From positions 25,001 to 71,748 of the forward strand of contig CAUYUJ010020672.1 of NCBI GenBank assembly GCA_963575745.1: DNA of 46,748 bases, written 5' to 3'. The position numbers and the translations under genes are program-made. Position 1 is the first letter of the stretch, and every line of letters starts with the position of its first letter. A model generated the notes under the pieces. That model saw nothing but the letters and a program-made list of their open reading frames with translations. It ran no database searches and was not told where the DNA came from. Positions 30,901-41,736 of this stretch are shown in pieces. This DNA comes from Prorocentrum cordatum. Lineage: Eukaryota; Sar; Dinophyceae; Prorocentrales; Prorocentraceae.

Positions 30901-31990
30901 GCAAGCGCGATAAGCGGCGCGACCTTCGTCTGGCCAGGTAAAAGGCCAGACCGTTCCCAGATCGCGATCATGATCGCTCAGGCCCCCAGGGCCTGATCCG
31001 ATGCATGCTGAAAATGAGAGGTGGAACCCGTCGACCGACGACGCCGTGCGCTTTGGGAATGAGCGAGGAGCGCGGCGGAGGTCCTCCACCGAAAGCTCGG
31101 GGAGAGGGTCCAAACATTCAAACACAACGCCGACATGGGGGGCCTCAGGCTGGGACTCCGCGTGCCAGATCCGCGAGGATTTCTCGAGCTCGGAGGATAA
31201 GAGGGCCCCGGGGTCCGACGCGACGTCACCTCTGGCGCTCAAGGTGGCCGCGGGCGCCCAACCCGAGGCCCCCCGAATGACTCCGTGGGCGTGGCGAGCC
31301 CCATTCTCGATGTTGTGGCGGATCCATTCCAACCAGCTCTTATGATCGGCCTGGTCTTGCCCTCAGCCGCAGCCAGGGCCTGGGAGACCATATCGAGCGT
31401 CAGCATGGGTTCCCCTTGGACCTCACGACGATCGGAAGGGCTATCGGCGACGATGTCCTGCACGGCCTGGAGGTGGGTGAGGGCGTCTCCATCCCACTGG
31501 CCAAACCGAGAAGGGGTGTGCAGAAGCTCTCCGTCTGTCTCCCTCAGGTGCTGCTGTCTGAGCTCCTCGGGGCAGGGCGATGCCGCGCCAATGTGGGAAC
31601 TCGTGCTCCCCGTTTTTTTGTTCCGCAACCGCCGCGGGCAAAGCGAGGGGTGGAGGAGGGCGCCAATTGCTGGACGGAGGTTTGCACTCCCAGACCGTGC
31701 AGCTGGAACCACAAACGATATCTGCTGCGCAGCCATCTCAGTCGCGAGGCCTCTAAAGAAGTGCTGGAAGTACCAGACGTCGACCTGTGAGACGCGTCGA
31801 CGACATTGGCCCAGTGCAACTGCGGCTGGCGGCCCCTGCTGCCACGGAGCGGCAGGGGGGCCTGACGCGCAGACTCGAGCTCCTGTTCGGCGGCCGTGCC
31901 CCATTCACGATGCAACACATCGGGATTGAACTGAGCTTGGTCAGAGTCTCCATTCTCGGCCACAACCAGGGCCCGGGAGGCCATCTTGGA
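30901..31990 (-). pseudogene. LINE pre-RT region
   Basis: Pieces in three frames join in order: LHREWGTAAEQELESARQAP (about 31900), VDVWYFQHFFRGLATEMAAQ (about 31780), FGQWDGDALTHLQAVQDIVA (about 31480), GMEWIRHNIENGARHAHG (about 31320), SVEDLRRAPRSFPKRTASS then VDGFHLSF (about 31060), and ERSGLLPGQTKVAPLIALA ending at the TA target site. An in-frame TGA is at 30978-30980. The ARSFPKxTxxxxDGFH segment is typical of what precedes the RT in these elements. Confidence 0.65.
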
Positions 31991-32087
31991 CAGAAGCTCC
32001 CACTGGGGGGGGGGGGCTCCGGAAGAGGCCCTGGGGGGCGAATCTTGGGAAGGGGGGGGGGGAAGGGGGGGGGGGTCCTGAAAGCGA

Positions 32088-32727
32088 GGGCGCGGAGGGA
32101 GGCGAGCTGGGGGTGAAGTTCCACGGCGACGGGATCATGGGTGGCCAAGCTTGGATCGCAGATTATCTTCGCGCTTCCGATCGCTTGCGCCACTCGCGCC
32201 TCAACCAACATATCATCATGCATGTTGGTTCCCGACGTAGACCGACAGGTGCTCATGACGCCTGCAGGATAGCAAACCTCGGCGCCCAGCCTGGCAGGGC
32301 CAGAAGAGGAGCACCACATCGAAGGCTCCATGTTGAAATCGCCACCGATGACGTAGGGGACTGCCAGGCTTTTAGCCCTGGGCGCCACGCGCGCCAAGCT
32401 ATCCCTGTTAGTTTCATTTAAACCGACACAATCCTGGAGGTATACAAAGACAGCCTTAAAGCTGGCCTGGCCAGGAAGGTGGACCAGGACCCCCGTCGCC
32501 CGCTGATTTTTCACACATGGCCCCAAATCGGGGTAGTGCAATCCCAGGAAGGACCGAGCCAGGACCCCGACACCCGAAGACCCACTCCAAGCCTCGGCCT
32601 TGCGGCGGTCTCCGTAGCTGACGAGCGTGTGCTCCTGGCGCAGCGCGACGCGCGCCGTCGCCAGGGCTAAAAAATTCTTGATAGAACCCCAAGAGGTGCA
32701 ATTGGCGGTGACGAACTCCATGCCCAA
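32088..32727 (-). pseudogene. LINE endonuclease (EEP family) domain
   Basis: From MEFVTANCTSWGSIKNFL the frame shows VALRQEHTL (metal-binding Glu region), the diagnostic VIGGDFNMEPS and ATHDPVAVEL, which stands for the usual SDH motif. These are the landmarks of the exonuclease/endonuclease/phosphatase fold. In LINEs it nicks target DNA to prime reverse transcription. The domain itself is open, but downstream G-runs (about 32007-32075) break the frame. Confidence 0.8.
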
Positions 32728-32920
32728 CTGGTCTCAGGAAGATTCGACTTGCGACCGATGATGCCCAGGCAGGGCTGGCGCATCCAAAACTGGGCAAGAG
32801 GATGCGATCATGGGGTAAGATGGGTCCGTCGCAGCGCTGTTGCCCAGGCGACTTGGCTTTGGGCGGTGGTCCAGACGGCGCCTTGGGCACGCTGGTGCCG
32901 ACGGCGCCCCGCTGGACTGA

Positions 32921-33649
32921 TTAACGAGCGGCGGCTCGAACATCAGCCGCGGGCTTCGCTGCAGGCGGCGGCGGCTGGCCAGCCGCTGCAGGCATGGCGG
33001 CGGCATCTGCAGCTGGGGCTCCACCGCCAGCGCTGGCGGCGGCGGCCTCAGGCTCAGCAGGTGCAGCTTCAAGGACTCCAGCAGCTCCGGGGTCCGCGGC
33101 GGCAGCCGTGTCGTCCGTCTTGCGCTTCTTGCCGAACAAGCGGTCCTGCTGGGCTTTGTGGGCTGTCTTGTGCTCCTCGGCCCGTTGCTTGATGTCTCCG
33201 AACAGTTTCGTGCAGCAGCTCTTGATATGCTCAGCCATCTGCTCCTTGCGACGGGTCGCCTCCTCACGATCTTGCGGGTATACTTCCACGCCAACTTCCT
33301 CCAAGCCGGAAAGCCCTCCATCATCTACCTGCAGACCCGTGAGGCGGCCCTCGAGGATGTCATTGAGGCTGATGGACGGCTCAGCTGGCTGAGGGTCGGT
33401 AGCTGGCTTGGCGACCGAGAGGTGCAACTCCGAGATGGCTGCCTTGTACTCCAGGTCGTGCTTATCTAGCTCTGCCAAAGTGGGCTCCAGCTGGCCGCGC
33501 AGGTTGGACAACTTCTGCTCCAGAGCATGGACGACCTGGAAATCCTTATCAAGCTTCTTCTCAAGTCGCGCAATCTCTTTGTGCGCGTTGTCCGCTCGCT
33601 CCTGCGGCGGCACCGACGGCGCCTTGAGCTTCTCCAGCTCCTTCTGCGC
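32921..33649 (-). pseudogene. LINE N-terminal coiled-coil region
   Basis: After the TAG at 33650-33652 the same frame continues for about 240 residues. A heptad-like helix (IARLEKKLDKDFQVVHALEQ and following), an acidic middle, a basic GKKRKTDD and an Ala/Pro-rich tail end at a stop at 32921. Composition fits an RNA-binding or multimerising ORF1-like segment; that role is inference. Confidence 0.6.
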
Positions 33650-34051
33650 CTACACCAGCATGTCCTGGCTACCCGTGCGCTCGCACAACTGCACGAACTG
33701 CTCGAGATCAGACTTGGTGGGCGCAGGGGCGGTTGTCGCAGCAGGCGTGGTGGATGTTCGACCAGCAGCGACTCCAGCAGCGGTGCGACGAAGGGCTGCA
33801 GGGTCTCCGCGGGTGGTCCTGCCGTCAGCGGGGGCGTTCCACCACTCCTTGCAATGCTTGCAGTACTGGTAGAACGATCCGTTCTTTTTGCACCCGCAAT
33901 GGCGGCATGTCCAGCGGGGGCCGCGACCGTTGTCGCCACCACCGCCGCCACGACTGCCGCCCATCGCACGTGCGCCGTAGTGAGTGACCGCGCCAGAAGG
34001 CCCGCTGCCACCCAGCCGTTTTGAAGTGTCGGTGACAGCAAGCTCAAACAT
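33650..34051 (-). pseudogene. LINE N-terminus with RanBP2-like zinc ribbon
   Basis: Starts MFELAVTDTSKRLGG at 34051. WTCRHCGCKKNGSFYQYCKH followed by CKEWW gives a W-x-C-x2-C...N...C-x2-C ribbon, like those at the start of dinoflagellate LINE polyproteins. TAG at 33650-33652 interrupts the frame, which then resumes as AQKELEKLK. The frame is open upstream of 34051, but only through the GGA tract and unrelated sequence. Confidence 0.65.
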
Positions 34052-34052
34052 G

Positions 34053-34073
34053 TTTTGCGCCAAAGCGGCTCGG
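34053..34073 (-). other. Possible degenerate spliced-leader relict at the LINE start
   Basis: The minus strand reads CCGAGCCGCTTTGGCGCAAA directly before the first Met of the LINE. Compared with the leader (CCGTAGCCA, TTTTGGCTCAAG) it needs a one-base gap and about four changes. It lies in the right place for a leader in a trans-spliced LINE mRNA, but the match is weak. Confidence 0.25.
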
Positions 34074-34076
34074 AGG

Positions 34077-34250
34077 AGGAGGAGAAGGAGGAGGAGGAGG
34101 AGGAAGAGTAGGAGGGAGGAGGAGGGAGGAGGGAGGATGGAGGATGGATAAGGGAGGAGAAGGAGGAGGAGGAGGAGGAGGAGGAGGAGGAGGAGGAGGA
34201 GGAGGAGGAGGAGGAGGAGGGAGGAGGAGTAGGAGGGAGGGAGGGGGGCG
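34077..34250. repeat. (GGA)n tract
   Basis: Purine triplet run directly upstream of the LINE start on its strand. The Arg/Glu or Ser/Pro frames through it are not genes. Confidence 0.85.
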
Positions 34251-34259
34251 ATCTCCTCT

Positions 34260-35590
34260 GCCCTGCCCCGCTTCGCGCCCTCTGTTGCTCGTCGCCGCCC
34301 GCCCCGTGCCCAGGACTCCGCTGCCTCGGTGCGAGCGCCGTCGGCGCAGGCTCGTTCGCAACTTGCCGTGGCGTGTCCCGCGTGCGTGCCCCGGCGGTGG
34401 ACAAACCTCCCTTTAGTAAACCTCCCCGTAGTAAAAACGGCTTGGGACCGAAACCGACGGACCTGGACCCGCAAAAATGGCGGCCGCGACGCCTTCTCGC
34501 GAACCGAAAACGGCCAATTTAATCGACGTGTCAGGGTAGGAGGTCCATCCACCTCCGAATGCCCCGCGCTCATGATTTCACACCGCCAGGTGGGAGTGCA
34601 CGGGGAGGGGAGGGTGGGAGGGGGGAGCGGGCGAGCCACCGCAGCAGGCGAGCCCGCTCCGCTCCGAGGATGGGTGGACACAACAGCACTACGGGGCTGC
34701 TCCACTCTTAAGCGGGCGAGGAACGGTGGACAGACCTGCTTCCGCCGTTGGGTACGCCTGCACCCCCTGGCGGCTGCAAAGGTTACTATACCCCTACGGT
34801 GGCATTTTGGGGTACGACCTTTCCAGCCGCCCTGGGACACGCGTCTCCGCAGAGGAGGGAAAGGGAGGGAGGAAGGAGAGGGAGGAGCGTTGTTTGGCCC
34901 GGCACACGTAGATACCGATCCTGGGCCCAATGTCGACGTCGGCATTGGTTTCTGACCTTGAATCTTGAACGATCGCGGCTTTCCGTTAGCGCGGGTTGTT
35001 CGATGTTGGCCGATTCTGGACCACTGGCGGCGTTCAACGTTCTACGTCCGGGCTGGGGTCGCTGCCGCGTCGGCACGACACGAACGTGTTTTACGACTGG
35101 GGCGGGCCGACCTGGGCTAGGCCGTGAGGCGCCCTTCATGAAGCACGGCGCCCTTCATGAAGCACACTAGCGTCAGCGGTGACCACAATGATAGATTCAT
35201 CGCGACCACGAGACAGATATGATCATACATAATGCTCATGTCGGCGAGCATCAGCAGTGATGGCGGGGGTTGCTGCTGGCATTCCTGCTGAAGAGCTGAC
35301 CTCTGGGGAGCCGCCCCCGTCGCTCGCTCCACTTGCAGTGAAGCTGGTCACCTGGACGGAAATCTCGTCCATGCTGGGCACCGATAGCCGGGACCTGCCA
35401 CCCCCCAATACATGTCGCCCTCGTGTCGCTTTGTGCGCGAGGCTTGCTGCTCCTAGCTGCTGCTAATGCTGCTGCTACCTCCCCAGCTTCTTCCTACTGC
35501 AGTCGGACCTAGTATAGAAGAGCATCCCACAATAACATGATACCCTCCGCCAGCAACAACACACAGAACATCCAAGGGTACCATCCACAG
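34260..35590. other. No gene recognised; small 19-bp tandem duplication
   Basis: GCGCCCTTCATGAAGCACG is present twice in tandem at about 35129-35166. Otherwise the stretch is unique-looking, with short frames on both strands and no recognisable domain. Confidence 0.4.
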
Positions 35591-35680
35591 GGTGCACAAG
35601 AACATCCAACACGTACGAAGAACATTCGGGTACCCTCCCCGAACCGACCTCGCTCTTGTGCCTCGTTCCGACTGTACTGC
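35590..35680. repeat. Dispersed repeat, GTACCCTCCCCGAACCGACC type (copy 2)
   Basis: Matches 3967-4060 in order and orientation: GCACAAGAACAT, ACGAAGAACATTCGGGTACC, CCTCCCCGAACCGACCTCG, then a shared TGTACTGCTCCTG-like end. Confidence 0.6.
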
Positions 35681-35689
35681 TCCTGGGCG

Positions 35690-36400
35690 GAGCGTTGGCA
35701 AAGCAAAATAAACGAGAACAGTCTCGGGTGCGGAGTGGGTCCAGAGAAGACGCAGGGCGGCGAGGTCAGTTTTCTTCGCGGAAGTACATACGAACGCTAC
35801 ATCTGGGCGTATGCCCCGCAGAGTGGGATTCAGGCCGCCTGGATGACGATTGAATGCGTTCGCCTCCTGGGACCTCTGACACCACTGTTAAATAGAGGCG
35901 CGTTTTCTGAAATGCGTCGTGCGCGCCCTCCGAGTCTGGCTTAGAATAGCATGAAGTTACTTTCGCCCTGATTGAGGAAAAGCAAGTGCACATGGGAACT
36001 ACACTCGGACCTGCTCCTTCTCAACCTTCCTTTTCCTCCGCTGGATTTTGCGCGGCCCCTCCTGTGCTTGGGGCGCTTACTTACGAAGGTGACACCGAAT
36101 CGCAGGTTGCTCATTCGACGACGTGGGCCCACATCTCCAACACCGCGCGATGCGCTCCGCCTCGCGCGAGCTCCGCTCTCGATACATCGGGTGCGCCGAG
36201 GAGGAGGAGGAGGCCAGGAAGAGGGGGGGGTGCGTGCGCATCGTTCGGGGAACGAGCAATGACATAAACATAAAACTCGGAGGTCCGCGCGGAATTCTCG
36301 GATCGGCGCTGGACCACCCTGGCGGCCCCTCCGGCGCCGCCCCTGGCGCGATCCGCTCTTGCGACACGCGGCGGGGGACCACAAGATCCCCCCGCCCCCC
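35690..36400. other. No gene recognised
   Basis: Frames are short or low complexity. The sequence becomes purine-rich towards the GGA tract. Nothing identified. Confidence 0.35.
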
Positions 36401-36401
36401 A

Positions 36402-36556
36402 CGGGAGGAGGAGGAGGAGGAGGAGGAGGAGGAGGAGGAGGGAGGAGGAGGAGGAGGAGGAGGAGGAGGAGGAGGAGGAGGAGGAGGAGGAGGAGGAGGA
36501 GGAGGAGGAGGAGGAGGAGGAGGAGGAGGGGGAGGAGGAGGAGGGAGGAGGGGGAC
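36402..36556. repeat. Long (GGA)n tract
   Basis: About 150 bases of nearly perfect GAG triplets. Overlapping frames give Glu, Gly and Arg homopolymers on this strand and Ser, Leu and Pro on the other. Confidence 0.9.
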
Positions 36557-36690
36557 TTTTGTTGCACGGCACCCTGCGGCGGCGGCCCCCGCGGCACGCC
36601 ACGCCCTGCTGGCGGACAGCGCGCTGCGCGCTCCGCTCCGCGGGGCGCGCGGCTTTCAGAACGGCTCGGGACGGTCAGTGCGCCGGGGGG

Positions 36691-36823
36691 CTGGCCATCG
36701 CTCGGACGTCCATTCCCTGTGTTTTTGTTTCGGTTTCGTGCGTGCTTTTCTCGCCAAATGATCAAGGATGCTCCTCGATGGTCCCCGCCGAAGGAAAAAT
36801 GCACACGTCCGAGCGATGCCAAG
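36691..36823. mobile_element. 133-bp inverted-repeat element, family B (copy 1)
   Basis: The left end CTGGCCATCGCTCGGACGT pairs with the inverted right end CTTGGCATCGCTCGGACGT. The interior, with GGTTTCGTGCGTGCTTTTCT and ATGCTCCTCGATGGTCC, is shared with the copies at 39084 and 39592. The flanks are GGGG and GGGA, near-identical 4-mers. No coding capacity. Confidence 0.75.
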
Positions 36824-37159
36824 GGGATCGACTTCCCAGAGATCCGACGTTCCAGCACTCAAAAATGTTGCCACCTCTCGGGGACGCATTCTGAACCTCG
36901 GCTGGCTTCAGCCGGCGGAGCTGCCCTCGTGTGACTTTCGCGGGCTTCCGTCGCCTTCCGCCGAGGAAGAGATGACGAGTCCCTGGGCCCTCGACGGCGA
37001 GGCCCTTTGAAGGGCGCCCCACGCGCATAGCGTGTCGCGCCGAGGCGAGGTGGGCCAGAACCGGCACACACACAAACACCCACAGCAAGAATCCGAAACA
37101 CCGAACTGGAGCTACTGCTGCTACTGCTAATGTACACCGCTAAAGGTGCAGCGGAAGGG

Positions 37160-37164
<5 letters not shown>

Positions 37165-37193
<29 letters not shown>

Positions 37194-37240
37194 AAAAAAA
37201 AAAATAGAGAGAGAGAGAGAGAGAAACAAAAAAAACAGAG
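37165..37240. repeat. (GA)n with A-runs
   Basis: GAGAGA dinucleotide runs separated by short poly-A, with a similar AACAAAAAAAA linker each time. Confidence 0.9.
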
Positions 37241-37249
37241 CAGAGAGAC

Positions 37250-38330
37250 AGTGCAAGCCATGTCAATCCTCCTGGGCGGCGCCCGCGATCGGAAGCCCCC
37301 CCAAGAGCTTCCAACTCGTGTCTCGTGTGGACTTGGCGCCGTGGGCTGCTTTCCCGGAGCATGACCCTGGATGGGGGGGTTCGCCAAGGAAGAGAGCGCG
37401 GCATGAGCATGTACACTTTCGGAGGTCCGCGCTGATTTCTCTCGGTTCGACGCTGGACCCCGCTCCCTGGCGCCGATCCAGGCAACCAGCGCAGAACTCC
37501 GAGCGTCCGTGCTGTTGCCATGCTAGAAGTCCGCTCCTCGAAACAGGGGGGTGTTGCTAGGCGTGCTCCTGGCCCCCCCCCCCCCCCAGGATTTCCAAAG
37601 GGGCCCCCGCGGCCTCCAGAGCAACCCCCCCTCGAGGCCCAGGGGGGCCCAGGGCCTCTACCACGGAGCGAAGAGCTGGGGGCACCCTGGGCAAGGGGCG
37701 CCCCTGGCCTTCAGCAGCCCCCGAGCCATGCTCCCCGGAAGGTGTGTTCGACCTTGGGCATGCGCAGGACGCCGCCCCCGCGTCGCCGCCGCGCGCCCAG
37801 GAGGCATGAGGTTGCCGCATCGATGGTACAGCCCCCCCTCGGAATCGAACGCACGTTTCTTTTGCATGTTGATCGGCGCGCCAAGCGCGGCCCGCGGGGT
37901 CAGAATTCTGTGCTTGCAGTCGCCACGTTCGGCGCGAACCTTGACATGTGGGGGTCCTGGGGCGCCGCCACGTCGCGAGGAAGGCTGCAGTTCGACTTCG
38001 AGGAGACTTGTATGCTGGAGCGGCGAAAAGCCTCGACCCTGGTCCAACTTTCCTCTCCCCGCTTTCATCTAAAAGGCAAACGAACCTACCTCGCTTATGA
38101 CCATCCCCTCGCTTCCAAACGAGAGCCAAGCGATGCCGAGCTACCCGTGAGGTGGTTCGCAGAGGTCAGGCTGCCTGAAGAAGGAGACGCGTGGTGACGT
38201 GTATTTAAATGGGAGCGAACGCGGGATAAGTAATTCACCCTCTGATCCTGCACGTCCTCCTCTGGGCAGTCTGCCGGTCCAAGGGCGTATTACATCAGCC
38301 GAGAAAGCGACATATCGGCCTATATTGGCA
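37250..38330. other. No gene recognised
   Basis: GC-rich unique-looking sequence with a C-run near 37575. Several medium frames overlap on both strands (for example plus 37520-38197), but none shows a domain or biased composition convincing enough to call. Confidence 0.35.
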
Positions 38331-38341
38331 CTCGCCGTCTT

Positions 38342-38370
38342 CATCGTCGCCGTCGTCGTCGTCGTCGTTC

Positions 38371-38401
<31 letters not shown>

Positions 38402-38420
38402 CGTCGTCGTCGTTCTCTTG
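38342..38420. repeat. (GTC)n tract
   Basis: GTC and GCC triplets. Frames give Val or Asp/Gly-rich peptides. Confidence 0.9.
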
Positions 38421-38761
38421 ATCCTGCTCCTGCAAGATATTGCTCTTCCCCCATCCGCCTCCTCGGCCTCTCCTCCCCTCCAGCCCCCCCCCCTTCCCCC
38501 AGCGTCCCTCGCCCATGCCCCTCCTCCTCACCCTCTCCCCCATGCCTGTTCCCCCCGCCCGCCTCTTCACCCCGAAACAGAAGGCCCCACCACCCCCTTT
38601 CCCCACCCGGGCGGCGGCGCGCTCGTGGCAGCTGCCCCCAGCGCATGCGCCACTAGCGGCGCCTCCTGGGGGGCGAAGCCCGCGCGGGGCTGCAGCAGTG
38701 GCTGCATGCCTGGCTGGCCGCGAGAGCGACGGGGGCCCCTCCTCTCCTCCTCGCTTCCGTC

Positions 38762-38963
38762 CCTATAGGTCTACCACGGAATTTTCTTATAACCCAACAG
38801 TGCTCTTATGACAAAAACGATGTTCTTAAAACAGTAAGCCGATGTGTTCACACACGGCAGCCCCAGCCAGACAAGTTCTAGCACCACGTCGTGCAAAACC
38901 GCAAAAAGGCTCTTAGAAAAGTCTTGTGTGGGCCTTTGGGCAAGGCAGGACGCCCCGCCACTG
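38762..38963. mobile_element. Family H element (copy 3, left end eroded)
   Basis: Shares with copies 1 and 2 the order GTCTACCACGG, TTCTTAAAACAGTAAGCCGA, CAGCCAGACAAGTTCTAG and the right end GGACGCCCCGCCACTG. The CAGGG left terminus is not recognisable. Confidence 0.45.
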
Positions 38964-39083
38964 CTTGATTCTGCTCCCTTCTCTGCACCCAACCTCGAGC
39001 ACCCCACCCCGATCCACGCCGGACATCGTCGAGGCGGCCCACGCGGACTGCAGCGCAGCCCCTACCGGCTCCCCCGACACAAT

Positions 39084-39214
39084 CTCGCCATCGCTTGGAC
39101 GTTCATTCCCTGTGCATTTGTCGGTTTCGTGCGTATTTTTTTCGCAGCGTGAACAAAAATGTTCCTCGTTGGCCCTTGCCGATAAAAAACTGCACACGTC
39201 CGATCGATGCCAAG
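39084..39214. mobile_element. 131-bp inverted-repeat element, family B (copy 2), CAAT duplication
   Basis: The left end CTCGCCATCGCTTGGACGT pairs with the inverted right end CTTGGCATCGATCGGACGT. It is flanked by exact 4-bp direct repeats CAAT at 39080-39083 and 39215-39218. The interior matches copies 1 and 3. Confidence 0.8.
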
Positions 39215-39591
39215 CAATCAGCCACACCCCGGGGCACGAGAGGACCTGCGCACGAGAGGGTTCGCGGACTGCGCCCCGAGGGCCAGCTCCGCCGCCCCAA
39301 CCCGCTGGGATGGCCAGGGCGGTCGCACACCCAGCCCCCCAACGCAATGCCTCCTGCCACCAGGCAAACCTCCCTCCCCACCAAAGACAGGGGGCCAAGG
39401 TCCTCAGTACCAGGGCGTAGGCACCCAATGATTCCAGATCAGCGAACCCATCGCAGGCGTGCCGTCACGCACTGCCCCACTACGGCCAGGCCGGAGCCAC
39501 GCCAGGATCGCGAAGCCGTGCTTACCACAAGCATCGCGGCGCTGCAACAACGAGCCTCCCGCCTCGCTCTCACGCTGCGTAGCCTCCAGGA

Positions 39592-39725
39592 CTCGCCTTC
39601 GCTCGGACGTCCCTTCCCTGCTCATTGTTCGGTCTCGTGCGTGTTTTTTTTTCTCGCAAGGTGAGCAACATGCTCCTCGATGGTCCTTGCCGAGAACAAA
39701 TGCACACGTTCGAGCGATGCCAGAG
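39592..39725. mobile_element. 134-bp inverted-repeat element, family B (copy 3), AGGA duplication
   Basis: The left end CTCGCCTTCGCTCGGACGT pairs with the inverted right end CTCTGGCATCGCTCGAACGT. It is flanked by exact 4-bp direct repeats AGGA at 39588-39591 and 39726-39729. The interior has CGGTCTCGTGCGTG and CATGCTCCTCGATGGTCC. Confidence 0.8.
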
Positions 39726-39832
39726 AGGAGCACGCCAGACCCCTTCACGACGAGGTCCCGAGGAGCACAACCCCGCCCCGCCCCAAGGAACGAGCTCTCC
39801 ACCCGGCCCTCCGCACGCCTGCGCTCCCCAGG

Positions 39833-39836
<4 letters not shown>

Positions 39837-39872
<36 letters not shown>
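39837..39872. repeat. (CT)n tract
   Basis: Perfect CT dinucleotide run of 36 bases. Confidence 0.95.
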
Positions 39873-39874
<2 letters not shown>

Positions 39875-39927
39875 GAAGATCGCCGAGCGCGACGTGCAGC
39901 GTACCGCCAGCGCACCAGGCGCTAGCC

Positions 39928-40093
39928 GCAAGTCGGGTCCGTCCCACCACAAGGGGATTTTGGAAGAAAAATAAAAAAATACCCCCCCAAATAGCCCCAC
40001 ATGGCCAAAACATGCTCAAAAGAAGCGTCCCCAGACTATTTTTTGACTATCCTGGAATATCCCCCCCCCTGTAGAGGGACGGGCCCGACTTGG
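39928..40093. mobile_element. Inverted-repeat element, family A (copy 4)
   Basis: The left end GCAAGTCGGGTCCGTCCC pairs with the inverted right end CCAAGTCGGGCCCGTCCC. The inner GGATTTTGGAAGAAAAATA and AGACTATTTTTTGACTATCC match the other family-A copies. The flanking 8-mers CGCTAGCC and TGCGAGCC agree at 6 of 8 positions, consistent with an aged 8-bp duplication. Confidence 0.65.
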
Positions 40094-40099
40094 TGCGAG

Positions 40100-40870
40100 C
40101 CTCCTCCATTCTCCCAGGCGCGAGCAACTCGAGACAAACACCGCTCGGCGGCGGCAGGCGCACCGCGTTCGCAGAGGTGGCCGCCACAGGCTGTGCGCCA
40201 CACGCATCTCACCCACCACTGCCAGGTGCCAGGACACCGAGCACCTGTCTCAAGAGCAGGTGCCAGGCCAGGAGACAGGACACCGAAGGCCAGGTGCCGG
40301 GGGGTGACCCCCCCCCCACGCGCCTCGGGCGCGCGCGCGTAGCTTCGGCCGCGCGGACGGCTGCGTCCAACTGGACATCGAGCCGATAGCGATAGCGATA
40401 GCAACGACCTGTCTCAAGAGTGGGAGAGCCCAAGGGCCCCATCCGACTCCAAAGGGCTATGCCTATCCGTCAAGGCATCAACGCTACGCTGCAGTCCTCC
40501 GTTCTCTCTTTCGCTCCCTGCGAGAGCACCCGGCAAGATGCCCCGTGGGCCCGTCCCCAGGCCGCCGAGGGGGGGGGGATGCCCCAAGGCGGCGCCTCAT
40601 CGAATCTCTCAGGCTCCGTGGTGTGTACGCCTCCAGGCGCGTTCAAAGCCGGAGCCTCTCTCTTCAGGGGGGTGCAGAGGGGGCGAGCGCTGCTCTTTAT
40701 CGCCACATCTCGCTTCCTCTTCACAGCCGGGGTCTTTTTGTTTGCCGCTCCTGCGACTCACGCGCGGCACTTCCCGCCCGAAGAGGTGGGCGCAGCGGGC
40801 GCTGGCACCACGCGTGCCCAGCCAGACCTCGGCCCGCCCTCTTCGGTGCGCTCTCCTCTGTTTTCCTCTC
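40100..40870. other. No gene recognised
   Basis: GC-rich sequence with a short GATAGC tandem repeat at about 40385-40402. The plus frame that runs from 40420 through the pyrimidine tract is low complexity in its second half and has no recognisable domain in its first. Confidence 0.35.
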
Positions 40871-40878
40871 TCCACCTC

Positions 40879-41110
40879 TCTCCTCCTCCTCCTCCTCCTC
40901 CTCCTCCTCTCCTCCTCCTCCTCCTCTTCTTTCTCCTCCTCCTCCTCCTCCTCCTCCTGCTCTTCCTCCTCTTCCCCCTCCTCCTCCTCCTCCTCCTCCT
41001 CCGTCTCCTTTTCCTCCTCCTCCTCCTCCTCTTCCTCCTCCTCCTTCTCCTCTCGTCCTTCCCCTTCCTCTTCTTATTATTCTTCCTCCTCCTCCTCCTC
41101 CTCCTCCCTA
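40879..41110. repeat. (CTC/CTT)n tract
   Basis: Long pyrimidine triplet run, continuing as less regular pyrimidine-rich sequence to about 41260. Confidence 0.85.
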
Positions 41111-41736
41111 GCGTCCTCTCCTGCTCCTCCTCGTCTTTGTCCCGCTTGCCCTCCGCCCGTCGTCTTTCCTCTCCATTCCGCTTCCCCTCCGCCCGCCTCT
41201 CTTCCTCCCTTTCCATCCGCCTCCCGTCCAACTCCCTCGTCTTCAGCCTCCCATCCTCCCTTCACTCTTCCGCCATCGGAACACACCTGGAACGAACCGT
41301 GCCACGCATGCCTGCGCGCGGCCCTGGACAGCAACGTGCGTTGTGCGCGCACCTTTCTCGGACCGGAGCACTCCCCCTCTTCTCCTCCCACCTTCGTCAC
41401 GTGAGCGTTTTCTCATTTGGCTTTTCGACATGGGGCAGAAAAGGGGGAGGCGGGGGGGGGTCCGGCTCCGGATCTATGCTTAGTGCGACTGTTTGCAGCC
41501 GCGCGTCCTATGGAGGAGGCTCCATCTGCCTGAAACAGGCGCCAAAAACAGCCAAGATCCATTTCGTGAGGGGTAAGGGGGGGGAGGGGGGGGGTGCCCG
41601 CGCCGATCGGCAAAACAACGAATAAGAAAACGACCACCACCTCGTCTCCAACCTCCTCCCCGCGTCTCAAGCCACTTTGGCCGAAGCATGTTGCCTGGGC
41701 AGAGGGCGTCTGCCTTTACGTCTACATGGTGTTTGA

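Larger units (their letters stand above)
27100..34051 (-). mobile_element. Decayed LINE (non-LTR retrotransposon) with zinc ribbon, EEP, RT and RNase H
   Basis: In order on the minus strand: a CxxC...CxxC zinc ribbon (33840-33915), a coiled-coil region (32921-33649), an AP-endonuclease-like domain (32088-32727), a pre-RT region (30901-31990), reverse transcriptase (28480-29619), a CPLC...HRL segment (near 28080) and RNase H (27380-27840). This matches the large LINE polyproteins common in dinoflagellate genomes. Several in-frame stops and at least five frame changes break it, and a 1277-bp element splits the RT. The 5' end is set at the first Met after the GGA tract; the 3' end is uncertain. 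It cannot be active as read. Confidence 0.85.

Noticed and set aside
40420-41625. 401-residue plus-strand frame
   Set aside because: Mostly Leu/Phe from a pyrimidine tract; no domain before or after it.
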